36,337 bases of DNA from positions 1-36,337 of the forward strand of contig CAMDJZ010000013.1 in the NCBI GenBank assembly GCA_945901265.1, read 5' to 3'. Positions within the stretch are counted from its first letter, which is position 1. Each line of letters begins with the position of its first letter. A program made the position numbers and the translations under genes. Of the stretch, positions 24,284-33,023 are shown piece by piece. Origin of the DNA: Rickettsia typhi. GTDB taxonomy: Bacteria; Pseudomonadota; Alphaproteobacteria; Rickettsiales; UBA1997. The notes beneath the pieces were generated by a model. That model searched no databases. It was not told the DNA's origin and saw only the letters and a program-made list of their open reading frames with translations.

Positions 24284-25333
24284 ATGAAAAAAATTAGAGT
24301 CGCAATTATCGGAGCATCTGGCTATACAGGAGTAGAGCTTATTAGATTATTAACTAATCACCCTTATGTTCAAATTTGTCAATTAATTGGCAATAGTAAC
24401 ATTGATCTTGAGCCCAGACATCTCTTTAATCATCTTTATAATTTTAATTTACCAAAATTAAAGAAAATCGAACAGATTGATTTTACTGAAATTGATGTTG
24501 TTTTTGGTTGCCTGCCTCACAATGTATCTCAAGAAATTTTTAAAAAAATCTTAAGTGATGAAAATAATCAACATCTAAAAATAATTGATTTATCTGCTGA
24601 TTTTAGATTTGAAAATCATCATGATTATTTTCAATGGTATAATCACCAGCATTTAGCTTTAGAATTGCAGAAAAAAGCTGTTTATGGTCTTAGCGAAATT
24701 AATCGCGATAAGATTAGAAAAGCTCAAATCATTGCCTGCCCTGGATGCTATCCAACCTCCGCGCTTTTACCATTAATTCCGCTTTTAAAAAATAAATTAA
24801 TTGAAAATGATAATATTATTATTGATGCAAAATCAGGTGCATCTGGCGCTGGAAGAAATGTTAAAACCAGCAATTTATTTTGCGAAGTAAATAATTCCTT
24901 TAAGGCATATAACATTGGCAATCATCGTCATATTGGCGAGATACAACAAGAACTTAGCAAGGCCAATGGCAATGAAGTAAAAGTTGATTTTACTCCACAT
25001 CTATTGCCGATTAACCGTGGAATTATTTCAACAATTTATACTAAATTAAATTCAAACATAACTATTCAAGATATAAAAAATTGTTTATTAACTTCTTATG
25101 AAGATGAATATTTTATTAAAATTGTCGATCATGAAATTAGTTTGAGCGATGTCGTTGGAACCAATTTCTGTCTACTGGCAGTTAATTCTGGCAATAATAA
25201 AAATTCGGTAATTATAACTTCGGCAATTGACAATTTATGCAAAGGAGCTTCGGGTCAAGCCGTGCAAAATATGAATATAATTTTTGATTGTGATGAAAAA
25301 TTAGGTCTAGAAAATACACCAATTTTTCCTTAA
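24284..25333 (+). CDS. argC: N-acetyl-gamma-glutamyl-phosphate reductase ArgC
   Basis: NADPH-dependent third step of arginine/ornithine biosynthesis. 349 residues, type-1 length. The nucleotide-binding start VAIIGASGYTGVELIRLL (6-23) is canonical. The catalytic Cys155 lies in ACPGCYPTSALL. KSGASGAGRN and the C-terminal NLCKGASGQAVQNMNI complete the family. The gene is isolated: no argB, argJ, argD or argF is in the window, and it sits between a nuclease gene (35-bp gap) and mnmE (24-bp gap). Rickettsia species lack this pathway, whereas some other Rickettsiales keep it, so it helps place the organism. Confidence 0.95.
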   Translation: MKKIRVAIIGASGYTGVELIRLLTNHPYVQICQLIGNSNIDLEPRHLFNHLYNFNLPKLKKIEQIDFTEIDVVFGCLPHNVSQEIFKKILSDENNQHLKIIDLSADFRFENHHDYFQWYNHQHLALELQKKAVYGLSEINRDKIRKAQIIACPGCYPTSALLPLIPLLKNKLIENDNIIIDAKSGASGAGRNVKTSNLFCEVNNSFKAYNIGNHRHIGEIQQELSKANGNEVKVDFTPHLLPINRGIISTIYTKLNSNITIQDIKNCLLTSYEDEYFIKIVDHEISLSDVVGTNFCLLAVNSGNNKNSVIITSAIDNLCKGASGQAVQNMNIIFDCDEKLGLENTPIFP

Positions 25334-25357
25334 AATTTATTATTATATTTTCTTTAC

Positions 25358-26698
25358 ATGACAACTATTTTTGCGCCAATAACATCAACATCTCGAGCTG
25401 GCGTAGTAGTAATTAGAATTTCTGGACCACAATCTATAAAATGCCTTGAAGCACTTGGTTGTTCTGTTGAATTGCAATCGCATAAAATTTTTTTTCATAA
25501 ACTTTTCGATCCAACTAATCAAGAAATTATCGATGAAGCATTGATTAGTTTTTTTCAAGCTCCACGAAGCTTTACCGGTGAAGATGTTGTAGAAATTAAT
25601 ATTCACGCCTCTCCTTATATTTTAAAAAAAATTACCCAAATTCTTTTGGAGCAGAAAAATGTTTATTATGCTCAAGCTGGAGAATTTAGTAAAAGAGCAT
25701 TTATGAATGGAAAAATTGATTTAGTTCAAGCTGAAGCGATTCCCGATTTAATTGCTTGCGAAACTGAAATGCAACATCGTCAAGCCATTAAGCAATTAAA
25801 TGGAGAACTTGGAAAAATTTATGAAAATTGGCGCGAAGAATTGCTTGAGGTTATGGCTTTAATTGAAGCTAATATTGATTTTCCAGAAGATGACATCCCT
25901 CCATCTACAATTGATAAAATAATTTTTGGAGTAAAAAAAATCATTCATGAAATTTCCCAACATCTTCAAGATAATAAAATTGGACAGAAAATTAAAGATG
26001 GTCTTAACCTTGTAATTTTAGGGTCGCCAAATGTTGGAAAATCAAGTTTAATTAATTTTTTAGCACAAAGTGAAATTGCTATTGTCTCAGATCTTGCCGG
26101 AACAACGCGTGATGTTGTTGAAACCCATTTAGAAATTAAAGGATTAGCAGTTAAAATTGCCGATACTGCAGGACTTAGATTGAGCGATGATAAAATTGAG
26201 CAGGAAGGAATAAGGCGTGCAATAAAAAAAGCTCAAGATGCCGATATAAAAATTTTTGTTGTCGATGCTACTAACCCAATTTTTAATCATGAATTAATTG
26301 ATCTAAATAGCATTATTATTATCAATAAAATTGATAAAATAAAAAATTTTGATTTTGATTTTTTTATCAAAGAAAACAGATTAGATTTTGATGTTAAAAA
26401 AATTTTACCAATCTCTCTTATTAATAAAATAAATACATCGCAGCTTATTAAAATTCTGGAAGAACAAATTTTAGAAATTTTACCACAAAATAATTCTCCA
26501 TTAATTACTCAAGAGCGTTACCGTAAAATTCTTCAAGACTGCTTAATTAATTTAAAAAATTTTTCGCTTGATAAAAATATTGAAATTGCTGCTCAAGACC
26601 TTTGGATAACTAGTCGAGAACTTGGTAAAATTACCGGAAAATTTGATATTGAAAATATTTTAGAAATTATTTTTTCAAGATTTTGTATTGGAAAATAA
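25358..26698 (+). CDS. mnmE: tRNA modification GTPase MnmE
   Basis: With MnmG, installs the 5-carboxymethylaminomethyl group on wobble U34 of certain tRNAs. 446 residues. The N-terminal folate-binding domain begins TTIFAPITSTSRAGVVVIRI and includes FTGEDVVEI. The embedded G domain has G1 LGSPNVGKSS (221-230), G2 AGTTRD (247-252), G3 DTAG (269-272) and G4 NKID. The C-terminus is the invariant CIGK (443-446), with the catalytic Cys. All GTPase motifs are intact. MnmG is not adjacent. A 55-bp gap separates it from the basic unknown protein. Confidence 0.96.
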   Translation: MTTIFAPITSTSRAGVVVIRISGPQSIKCLEALGCSVELQSHKIFFHKLFDPTNQEIIDEALISFFQAPRSFTGEDVVEINIHASPYILKKITQILLEQKNVYYAQAGEFSKRAFMNGKIDLVQAEAIPDLIACETEMQHRQAIKQLNGELGKIYENWREELLEVMALIEANIDFPEDDIPPSTIDKIIFGVKKIIHEISQHLQDNKIGQKIKDGLNLVILGSPNVGKSSLINFLAQSEIAIVSDLAGTTRDVVETHLEIKGLAVKIADTAGLRLSDDKIEQEGIRRAIKKAQDADIKIFVVDATNPIFNHELIDLNSIIIINKIDKIKNFDFDFFIKENRLDFDVKKILPISLINKINTSQLIKILEEQILEILPQNNSPLITQERYRKILQDCLINLKNFSLDKNIEIAAQDLWITSRELGKITGKFDIENILEIIFSRFCIGK

Positions 26699-26753
26699 TT
26701 AACTTAATATTATAATTTTTTTCTTATTATATTTTAATTCTTTAAATTAAATT

Positions 26754-27293
26754 GTGACTTTTCTTGCCATACCGCAAATAGATGCACTAGTTTTTGATAC
26801 CTCTTCATTCATTAGTATGCACCCCGCATTAGTTCATGAAATTGCAAGTCATACAATGGCCCATGTAATTTATAGCTATATAAAAAGAACTTCGCATCGT
26901 CGTGGATTAAGTCGCCGTGAAATGCGTAAAATTATTAATCGTCGAAATCGCTGGTTTGTTGATAATATTATCATGCACCACAAAAGACTTCATGATTATA
27001 ATCGCCAAATTGTAATCAGGGATGCAAGAAAAAGATCGATTGAAAAAAAGAAATTTAATTTTGCAGATACTTATAAAAGCAAAAACAAAGAAGAGGATAA
27101 CGATTCTAAAATACAAAATCGCAGTCATTTTTATGATACACAAAATTACCATGAAAGCGAGGAAGAAAAAAACAAAAGGCAAAATCAGGCTAAAGAAATC
27201 AGCTTAAGACTTCAATCTCGCAAAAAAAGAGCGAGAAGCAGGTGGTTAGCAACTTTTGGGAAAATGACTAATAACGATGGTAAGGATGATTAG
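26754..27293 (+). CDS. Unknown highly basic, His/Arg-rich protein, GTG start
   Basis: 179 residues; I do not recognise a family. The first ~35 residues are mixed hydrophobic/polar. Residues ~40-105 form a very basic, probably helical stretch rich in Arg, Lys and His (SHRRGLSRREMRKIINRRNR). Residues ~110-150 are charged and likely disordered. The C-terminus has a second basic patch (RKKRARSRW) followed by an acidic tip. There is no Cys, signal peptide or transmembrane segment. GTG is the first start after an in-frame TAA six bases upstream; ATG at 26817 is the alternative. The 3' end overlaps rlmH by 26 bp. Nucleic-acid binding is plausible from composition. A T4SS substrate is possible, since such proteins often carry basic C-termini, but both ideas are inference. 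Confidence 0.6.
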   Translation: MTFLAIPQIDALVFDTSSFISMHPALVHEIASHTMAHVIYSYIKRTSHRRGLSRREMRKIINRRNRWFVDNIIMHHKRLHDYNRQIVIRDARKRSIEKKKFNFADTYKSKNKEEDNDSKIQNRSHFYDTQNYHESEEEKNKRQNQAKEISLRLQSRKKRARSRWLATFGKMTNNDGKDD

Positions 27294-27732
27294 AGTTAAT
27301 TGATTGCGCGCGATAAAGTTGTTCAATTAAAAATATTCTTACCAAAATATGCGGGATAGTCATCTTGCTTAAGGATAAAACCATATCGGCTTTTTCTATG
27401 ACTTTTGGCGATAAACCGCAAGCTCCTCCAATTACAAAATATAAATTTGAAATAGATTTTAATGCCAAATTATTCATTACTTTTGCAAATTCTACACTTG
27501 TAAATTCCTTACCATTTTCATCAAGAGCAATTAATGTTGAACCATGTTCGATGTTGCTGAGTATTAACTCACCCTCCCTTGCCTTTAGATCATCACTAGG
27601 AATATTTTTTGAATTCTTTAAATGTAATTCTTTAAGAATTATTTTGTATTTCATGCGCTTAATAAAATCCTCGTAAATTAATTTTTCAGGTGATTGTTTA
27701 AAATCACCAAATGCTAAGATAGTTAATTTCAT
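27268..27732 (-). CDS. rlmH: 23S rRNA pseudouridine-1915 N3-methyltransferase RlmH
   Basis: SPOUT-class enzyme that methylates pseudouridine 1915 of 23S rRNA in the assembled ribosome. 154 residues from the chosen ATG. MKLTILAFGDFK matches the family start, so the in-frame ATG 36 bp upstream is not used. The SAM-binding knot has FVIGGACGLSP (99-109), with Cys where most members have Asp or Glu. The C-terminus HPYHRY (149-154) is diagnostic. Its last 26 bp overlap the 3' end of the convergent basic-protein gene, so the two transcripts are partly antisense. Confidence 0.95.
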   Translation of the reverse strand: MKLTILAFGDFKQSPEKLIYEDFIKRMKYKIILKELHLKNSKNIPSDDLKAREGELILSNIEHGSTLIALDENGKEFTSVEFAKVMNNLALKSISNLYFVIGGACGLSPKVIEKADMVLSLSKMTIPHILVRIFLIEQLYRAQSINSNHPYHRY

Positions 27733-27811
27733 AATTTTTTGTGTTTTTAATTTCAAATTAAAAATCATTGGCTATTTTTTTTAAAGTTCATTTTAAAAAA
27801 AATTCTTTTTT

Positions 27812-27839
27812 TTGAAAGTAGAATTTATATTCTTAAAAT
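27812..27839 (+). promoter_or_regulatory. Candidate sigma-70-type promoter ahead of the first VirB6 paralog
   Basis: TTGAAA and TAAAAT are separated by 16 bp, a reasonable -35/-10 pair about 157 bp before the virB6 start codon. It would give a long leader that includes an imperfect hairpin. In DNA this AT-rich such matches are easy to find by chance, so confidence is low. Confidence 0.3.
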
Positions 27840-27882
27840 CTATACTAATCATTAATTTTTTTGATAAAAAAAGATTAAGAAC

Positions 27883-27906
27883 TGAGCTAGATAGCATCTA
27901 AACTCA
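27883..27906 (+). repeat. Imperfect hairpin in the virB6 leader
   Basis: TGAG (27883-27886) pairs with CTCA (27903-27906), and TAGAT (27888-27892) pairs with ATCTA (27896-27900) around the loop AGC, with a small internal mismatch. It lies about 90 bp before the TTG start, in otherwise nearly pure A/T sequence. It has no following T-run, so it is not a standard terminator; a leader structure or protein-binding palindrome is possible. Confidence 0.3.
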
Positions 27907-27995
27907 ATCAATAGTTAGATAAAATCAATTTCTTAAATTAAAATTGAAATAGAGTTATTTAAAATAATAATTAATTTAATAATAATTAACTAACA

Positions 27996-30900
27996 TTGTT
28001 TAAAAATATTAATTATCAACAATTGCTAAAATTTTTAAAATATTGTTTCTTATACTCTATTTTATTATTAACTATATCATGCAATGATAGTGGTTGCATC
28101 GATGCTGATGATTTTGGCGAATATGAAAATCAACTCTTAACTATTTATGCTGGAAGCTCAGAAAATAAATGCAAATATGATATTTCTAAACAAGTTAATG
28201 ATCTAAAATCACAAGGCCCTGGCATGCTTACTTGCCTATCATCAGATAACTTTAAATCAGACACAGACAAAACCTATACAGGATGCGCTAACATTCAAGT
28301 CTATAATGATAAAATTTCATGCTTTAATAGTTGCTACGAAAAATGTCAGCAAGACTCAATAGCTAACTCTATTTCTTTCGAACCTCCTTGGATTGCAACA
28401 TCTTCGTTAGGAAGTGGTGAAACTCCTTCCATTACCCTATATCCAGATAGCGAAATCTATATTCAAGCAAAAGGTAATGTTTCTCTTGGTCAAGATCTCA
28501 AAGTTGATCCATTAACTTTGGATGCAAGATCTTTCAAATATGACAATGTAAATTATAATAAATATTTTTTTGATTACATGGAAAATACTCCAATTAATCT
28601 TAAATTTTATGGAACTTGGAAAGATAAAGCTGATCCTCCACCAGATTCAACTATAGACAGCGTTATTGGACCAGGTAACAATTTACTTTCTGTGCCAGGA
28701 ATTGGTAGTGCTGTTAACAATTCTGACAAAGCAATTTATAATGGTATAAAAAGAATTTTTGTTTATTCAGTTCCTCATCCTGAAAATTATATTCTTAATA
28801 ATAGCTGCAAAGGAGCCATCACCACAAGCACCCCGACTGAAGAATACTGTTCCCTTGGAGCTCCATTATTAGCTAATCCAGGAGTTTGGACTTGCTCTTT
28901 TCCAACTGGAACTGATGTTACTTCGGCAACTTGCGCCAACTCAACATCAGCAACTTATAACTATAAAACAATTTACACTAAATCAAACTTATCTTTTCAA
29001 GAAATTAACGCTTTATATCCAGTTAGCAACTCCACTCTAAATGAAAAATTAGGTTATATAGGTGGATTTATTAGATCCAATGATGATCTACTTATAAAAA
29101 AAAATACTAGTTACGATCCTTTTTCAGCAAATTCTGTCACTTGCGATAGTAGTGCAAATTGTGCAAATTATGGCAATGTTAACAATTACACCGATGGAAA
29201 AATTTTAGGAACTCTCAGCGGTGGAGCTACAATAAACAACAATCTTCCTTATGCTAAAAGAGTTTATTTTCGTCTACTTAGCAATGCAGTAACTTCAACT
29301 TGCAACACAACTTTAGTTATAACGCAAAAAGATAAACGTAATAGAGATTATAATAGCCAAATTAATATTACCGTTTCTCCTACTTGGAGTAATGATTTTG
29401 TTGATCTTGAAGCTAATGGCAGTATTGAGATTGCAAACAATAATGCCTCTTCATCAAATGGAATAAATTGTGGAAGTTTTATTGCCATGAAATTTCTTAA
29501 ATATTCTGATATTGAAATAAAAAAATCTGGCTTTGTTACATTCACTAACGTTGGCGCAGTAGGGAGTTGTAATCTAAAAGCTCGAGTTATTAATGGCATG
29601 GCAACTGATGGAGATTTTTATGAATATGAAACTTTTCGAACTTCAGTTAGCGATCCTCCTTCAGTTAGCGATCCTCTCCAAAATTTATCAGTTCCAGCAA
29701 GTGCTTTACCTAGTGAAATGAAGTGGTCAGAGGAAGTTTTTTTACGCAAGGGTCAAAAAATTAGAATCTCTCCCGACACATGGGAACAAAGCGTATCAGT
29801 TCCAGGAGGAACTGCCGAATGCGGTGTTGGCATGGCAATGTATATAACTCCAAGACCAGCTCTTCTGTGTAGAGGAATTGGGTATGAAATAGCAAATAAA
29901 CCAAATTGCATTGTCGATCTTAATGCGGAAAATAAAGAAATAGGTTGTAAACCTTATTCATTATCTTGCGAAGATCCGAGCTCTGATAGTTATTGTCCTG
30001 CAAGTTCTAAATGCCAATTTAAAATGCTTACCTGTGTTAATGGAAGTTTAACTACCCCAAAAACCGGTTGCACAGCATCAACAACAGAAACTATTGGGAC
30101 TTGCGCTTACACCTCAGATATTACCAAAGCAAAATGCACCAGTTGTTCGCCTTTCCTAGTTGCTGCGACTCAAGAAGTTCCGCAATATAAGGTTAATGAC
30201 GTTGATTTGTGTTATGATCTTGAAAATTATAGAGGTTCAGTTGAATCAATTCCCCTCAGCCTTACTGAGAATAAAATACCTGAAGAATTAACAAAAAAAG
30301 GTTTAAAATTTTTAGAGGGTTTCAATGGAATTTACGGAAGCCTTGCTCCTTTTGTCTACGGCTATGCTAGTAAGGACAACAATAAAATTTATCAATCACG
30401 TGACCTTATAATTTTAAAAGAAAATAGTCGATTAATTTTTGGCTTTCTTGATGGCGTAAATTTTACACAAACTAAAACATCATCATTGAATAATACATCA
30501 AGCATGAAGGTGGAAATAGGCACAAGTTTAAATTTTAGTAATGGACAATGGTTGGAAGCTATGTTATGCAGTAACCAAGCAGGCTTATGTACTACTCCAG
30601 AAATCACTCAATTACCTGTAGTTTCTAATTCAACTCCTGCAAATGATAATGATAGGCAAGCGCCAAATTATTCAACAGGTAAATATAAATTTGATAATGA
30701 TGGCTTATTATACAGGTTTTCAGCGGCTGATCCTACTAAAGATTGTAAGCTTAATGGCATTGTTACTGAAATTGGTTCTAAATTTTATTGTCATAAATAT
30801 GAAACCAGAACAGCAAGTGATTTAAGATCAATGACTTCTGCCCAAATAAATACCCGCAAGCTTGATATTGAAAAATTACGCTTAGCATTTAAAATTAAAG

Positions 30901-32870
30901 ATCCTGAAGAAAAAAAATGTTATTCAAACAAACCTACTGTTACAGGAACTCAGCCCTATGACGGAATTGATCCGCCATATGATGGAGTATTGATAGAAAA
31001 TAACGATTGGGATAAGACTAGTGGAAGTACCACGGAATACTGCGGGACAAAATCATACGACAATGGCGCAAAATGTACTAAGAAATTAATTTGTATTAAT
31101 ACTTACGCCAACAACACTGGCAAATATGACGTATCGGTAAAAATAAAATCCAACACGAATAACAATATTTCAAAAATAATTGGCAATATTATCGAGCCAG
31201 TTAGTAAAATTATTGATGGCTATAAATCTGGCGATACTGTTGTTGTAGGAGAAGCGGAAAGATTATATCGAAGCATAATTGGCAATAATGTATATAAGTT
31301 AATAACCAAATTGGCGATTGTTATGATGTTCATGTTTTATGGACTTGGATATCTAATGGGAGTAAGCGAATTAAGTCAAAGCGAACTTATGAATAGAGTA
31401 ATTAAAATTGCGATGATTTATCTTTTTACCGGCGAAACTGGTTTTGAATGGTTTAAATTTATTGTAATTAAATTATTTAGAGATGGCGTAGATTTTCTAG
31501 TATTTTCAATGGTTTCAAATTTTGATGATTCCGCAGATTTAAAAACTGCAATTAGCAATGGTGATTATAGCAATAAGGCGTTAATTTTTGGGGGAGTTGA
31601 CAAGGTATTAAGCATTTTCTTTTCGGATCCGATTGGTAAAAAAATAGCCAGCTTTTTATTCTCAGGATTTTTTGGCTGGGCTTATGTTTTAATTTTATAT
31701 TATAGCATTTTTAAATATATTTATGCAATTGCCACGGCTCTTCTAATATTTTTAACTGCCAAATTTTTTATATCAATTTTATTTGTCGCTGGCCCAATTT
31801 TAATTTTATTTTCATTATTTAAACAAACTGCAGATATATTTGATAGGTGGTTAAAATATATGATTTCCTTTTCATTGCAACAGGTTATGGTTGCTTCCAC
31901 CTTGGCATTTTTTAATATTTTATTATATGAAGCTATTAAGTTAGTTTTTAACTTTAAAATATGTTGGGAAGAGATTTGGGTTATCAAACTTCCACGTCTT
32001 AGAGTGTCATTAATATCTTTCTGGACAATTAGCAATACCCCGAAATCTTCAATTGTTCAAGCTGGTGGATATTCAGAAAGCGCTGCACAATACGTTCCAT
32101 CATTATTCTCAATTTTGTTTATTTGGTTGATAGCTTCATTGATGAAAAAAATGATAACATATATGGAAACTCTAGCTTCAACGATGGGTGGAGGATTGTC
32201 ATCATCGACACTTGGCTCTGGATTACAACAAGCATCAATACAATTAAAAAATGCTGCAAAAGATTTTGCCAAACAATATGGAGGCAAAGCTATGAAAATG
32301 AGTGGATTAGATAAAATACCAGCCAGAATAGATTCGGCATTATTTAATTCGGGATCGATTGCCAAAGCCGCAAGACAAGATAAGAGAGAGCAAATGACTC
32401 GAAATAGTTTAACAACCAATCAGATGAAGGAATCTGGTGATAAAGCAATTAATGATTATAAAAATAATAATGCCCCTAGTCTTGCAAAAATGAATAATGA
32501 AAAAAGAGAGGAGAAGCTTCGTGAAGTTCGTAATGAAGCAATGAAAGATAAAGGAAAAGAACTTGGGCTAAGTGAAAGTAAAATTGATAAAGTTATGAAT
32601 AAGGGAGATAACTTTAAAACAACCTCAGATAATGCGCTAATGATTGCTGCAAAATTTGCATATCATAGTGCATATGGAAATAAAGCTGGGTTAGATAATA
32701 ACAAAATTAATGCTGATCTCTCAGTAGATAATTTAAAAAATGCTGCAAAAGACATGAATAGCGAAGAGAGAAAAGGTTTTATATCTGACTTAAAAGACAA
32801 TCAAGGCAATACCGATAATGAAAAGAAAAATATCGATAAATTTGAGAAATCTTTTAATGACAAAAAATAG
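27996..32870 (+). CDS. virB6: Giant VirB6/TrbL-family T4SS inner-membrane protein with large Cys-rich N-terminal domain
   Basis: 1624 residues against ~300 for classical VirB6. An N-terminal signal ends at a lipobox-like TISC (Cys29), followed by DSGCIDADDFG. Residues ~30-1085 form a presumed extracytoplasmic domain with many Cys, densest near 657-715 (CEDPSSDSYCPASSKCQ). The VirB6 core (~1100-1390) has several transmembrane helices, including YIYAIATALLIFLTAKFFIS and LFKQTADIFDRWLKYMISFS, the rickettsial VirB6 signature. The tail (~1395-1624) is hydrophilic, Lys/Asn/Asp-rich and probably cytoplasmic. TTG is the first start after an in-frame TAA nine bases upstream; the next Met would remove the signal. 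Known: VirB6 forms part of the translocation channel, and Rickettsiales carry several extended paralogs. An 18-bp tandem repeat lies inside. No virB3 or virB4 adjoins it here. Confidence 0.9.
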   Translation: MFKNINYQQLLKFLKYCFLYSILLLTISCNDSGCIDADDFGEYENQLLTIYAGSSENKCKYDISKQVNDLKSQGPGMLTCLSSDNFKSDTDKTYTGCANIQVYNDKISCFNSCYEKCQQDSIANSISFEPPWIATSSLGSGETPSITLYPDSEIYIQAKGNVSLGQDLKVDPLTLDARSFKYDNVNYNKYFFDYMENTPINLKFYGTWKDKADPPPDSTIDSVIGPGNNLLSVPGIGSAVNNSDKAIYNGIKRIFVYSVPHPENYILNNSCKGAITTSTPTEEYCSLGAPLLANPGVWTCSFPTGTDVTSATCANSTSATYNYKTIYTKSNLSFQEINALYPVSNSTLNEKLGYIGGFIRSNDDLLIKKNTSYDPFSANSVTCDSSANCANYGNVNNYTDGKILGTLSGGATINNNLPYAKRVYFRLLSNAVTSTCNTTLVITQKDKRNRDYNSQINITVSPTWSNDFVDLEANGSIEIANNNASSSNGINCGSFIAMKFLKYSDIEIKKSGFVTFTNVGAVGSCNLKARVINGMATDGDFYEYETFRTSVSDPPSVSDPLQNLSVPASALPSEMKWSEEVFLRKGQKIRISPDTWEQSVSVPGGTAECGVGMAMYITPRPALLCRGIGYEIANKPNCIVDLNAENKEIGCKPYSLSCEDPSSDSYCPASSKCQFKMLTCVNGSLTTPKTGCTASTTETIGTCAYTSDITKAKCTSCSPFLVAATQEVPQYKVNDVDLCYDLENYRGSVESIPLSLTENKIPEELTKKGLKFLEGFNGIYGSLAPFVYGYASKDNNKIYQSRDLIILKENSRLIFGFLDGVNFTQTKTSSLNNTSSMKVEIGTSLNFSNGQWLEAMLCSNQAGLCTTPEITQLPVVSNSTPANDNDRQAPNYSTGKYKFDNDGLLYRFSAADPTKDCKLNGIVTEIGSKFYCHKYETRTASDLRSMTSAQINTRKLDIEKLRLAFKIKDPEEKKCYSNKPTVTGTQPYDGIDPPYDGVLIENNDWDKTSGSTTEYCGTKSYDNGAKCTKKLICINTYANNTGKYDVSVKIKSNTNNNISKIIGNIIEPVSKIIDGYKSGDTVVVGEAERLYRSIIGNNVYKLITKLAIVMMFMFYGLGYLMGVSELSQSELMNRVIKIAMIYLFTGETGFEWFKFIVIKLFRDGVDFLVFSMVSNFDDSADLKTAISNGDYSNKALIFGGVDKVLSIFFSDPIGKKIASFLFSGFFGWAYVLILYYSIFKYIYAIATALLIFLTAKFFISILFVAGPILILFSLFKQTADIFDRWLKYMISFSLQQVMVASTLAFFNILLYEAIKLVFNFKICWEEIWVIKLPRLRVSLISFWTISNTPKSSIVQAGGYSESAAQYVPSLFSILFIWLIASLMKKMITYMETLASTMGGGLSSSTLGSGLQQASIQLKNAAKDFAKQYGGKAMKMSGLDKIPARIDSALFNSGSIAKAARQDKREQMTRNSLTTNQMKESGDKAINDYKNNNAPSLAKMNNEKREEKLREVRNEAMKDKGKELGLSESKIDKVMNKGDNFKTTSDNALMIAAKFAYHSAYGNKAGLDNNKINADLSVDNLKNAAKDMNSEERKGFISDLKDNQGNTDNEKKNIDKFEKSFNDKK
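29642..29677 (+). repeat. 18-bp in-frame tandem duplication inside the virB6 paralog
   Basis: TTCAGTTAGCGATCCTCC is repeated directly, the second copy differing only in its last base. Because the unit is a multiple of three, it duplicates the residues SVSDPP/SVSDPL and keeps the frame. The near identity implies a recent duplication in a linker-like Ser/Pro segment of the extracytoplasmic domain. Confidence 0.85.
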
Positions 32871-32914
32871 TATAGCGTAAAAAAATTATTTTTAATAAAA
32901 AAACTTGCAACTAT

Positions 32915-32937
32915 AAGCGCATATTCTATAAGCTTTT
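32915..32937 (+). terminator. Weak candidate terminator after the first VirB6 paralog
   Basis: AAGC pairs with GCTT and, inside it, ATA with TAT around a TTC loop, with a small internal loop between the stems, followed by a short T-run. The stem is weak and AT-rich, and its function is uncertain. It lies about 45 bp past the virB6 stop in a 153-bp gap that otherwise shows no gene. Confidence 0.25.
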
Positions 32938-33023
32938 GTTCAAATTATTAATTATTTATTAGAAGATTTTTTATATTAAATATACATATCTTTTAACTAG
33001 TTTAAACAAAATTTATAATTATT

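Noticed and set aside
27733-27768. Upstream in-frame ATG of rlmH.
   Set aside because: The family begins MKL-x-[IV] and is about 155 residues; the inner ATG gives 154.
32057-32419. 120-codon minus-strand open frame opposite virB6.
   Set aside because: It is antisense to the VirB6 membrane core and tail, with no start context or family match.
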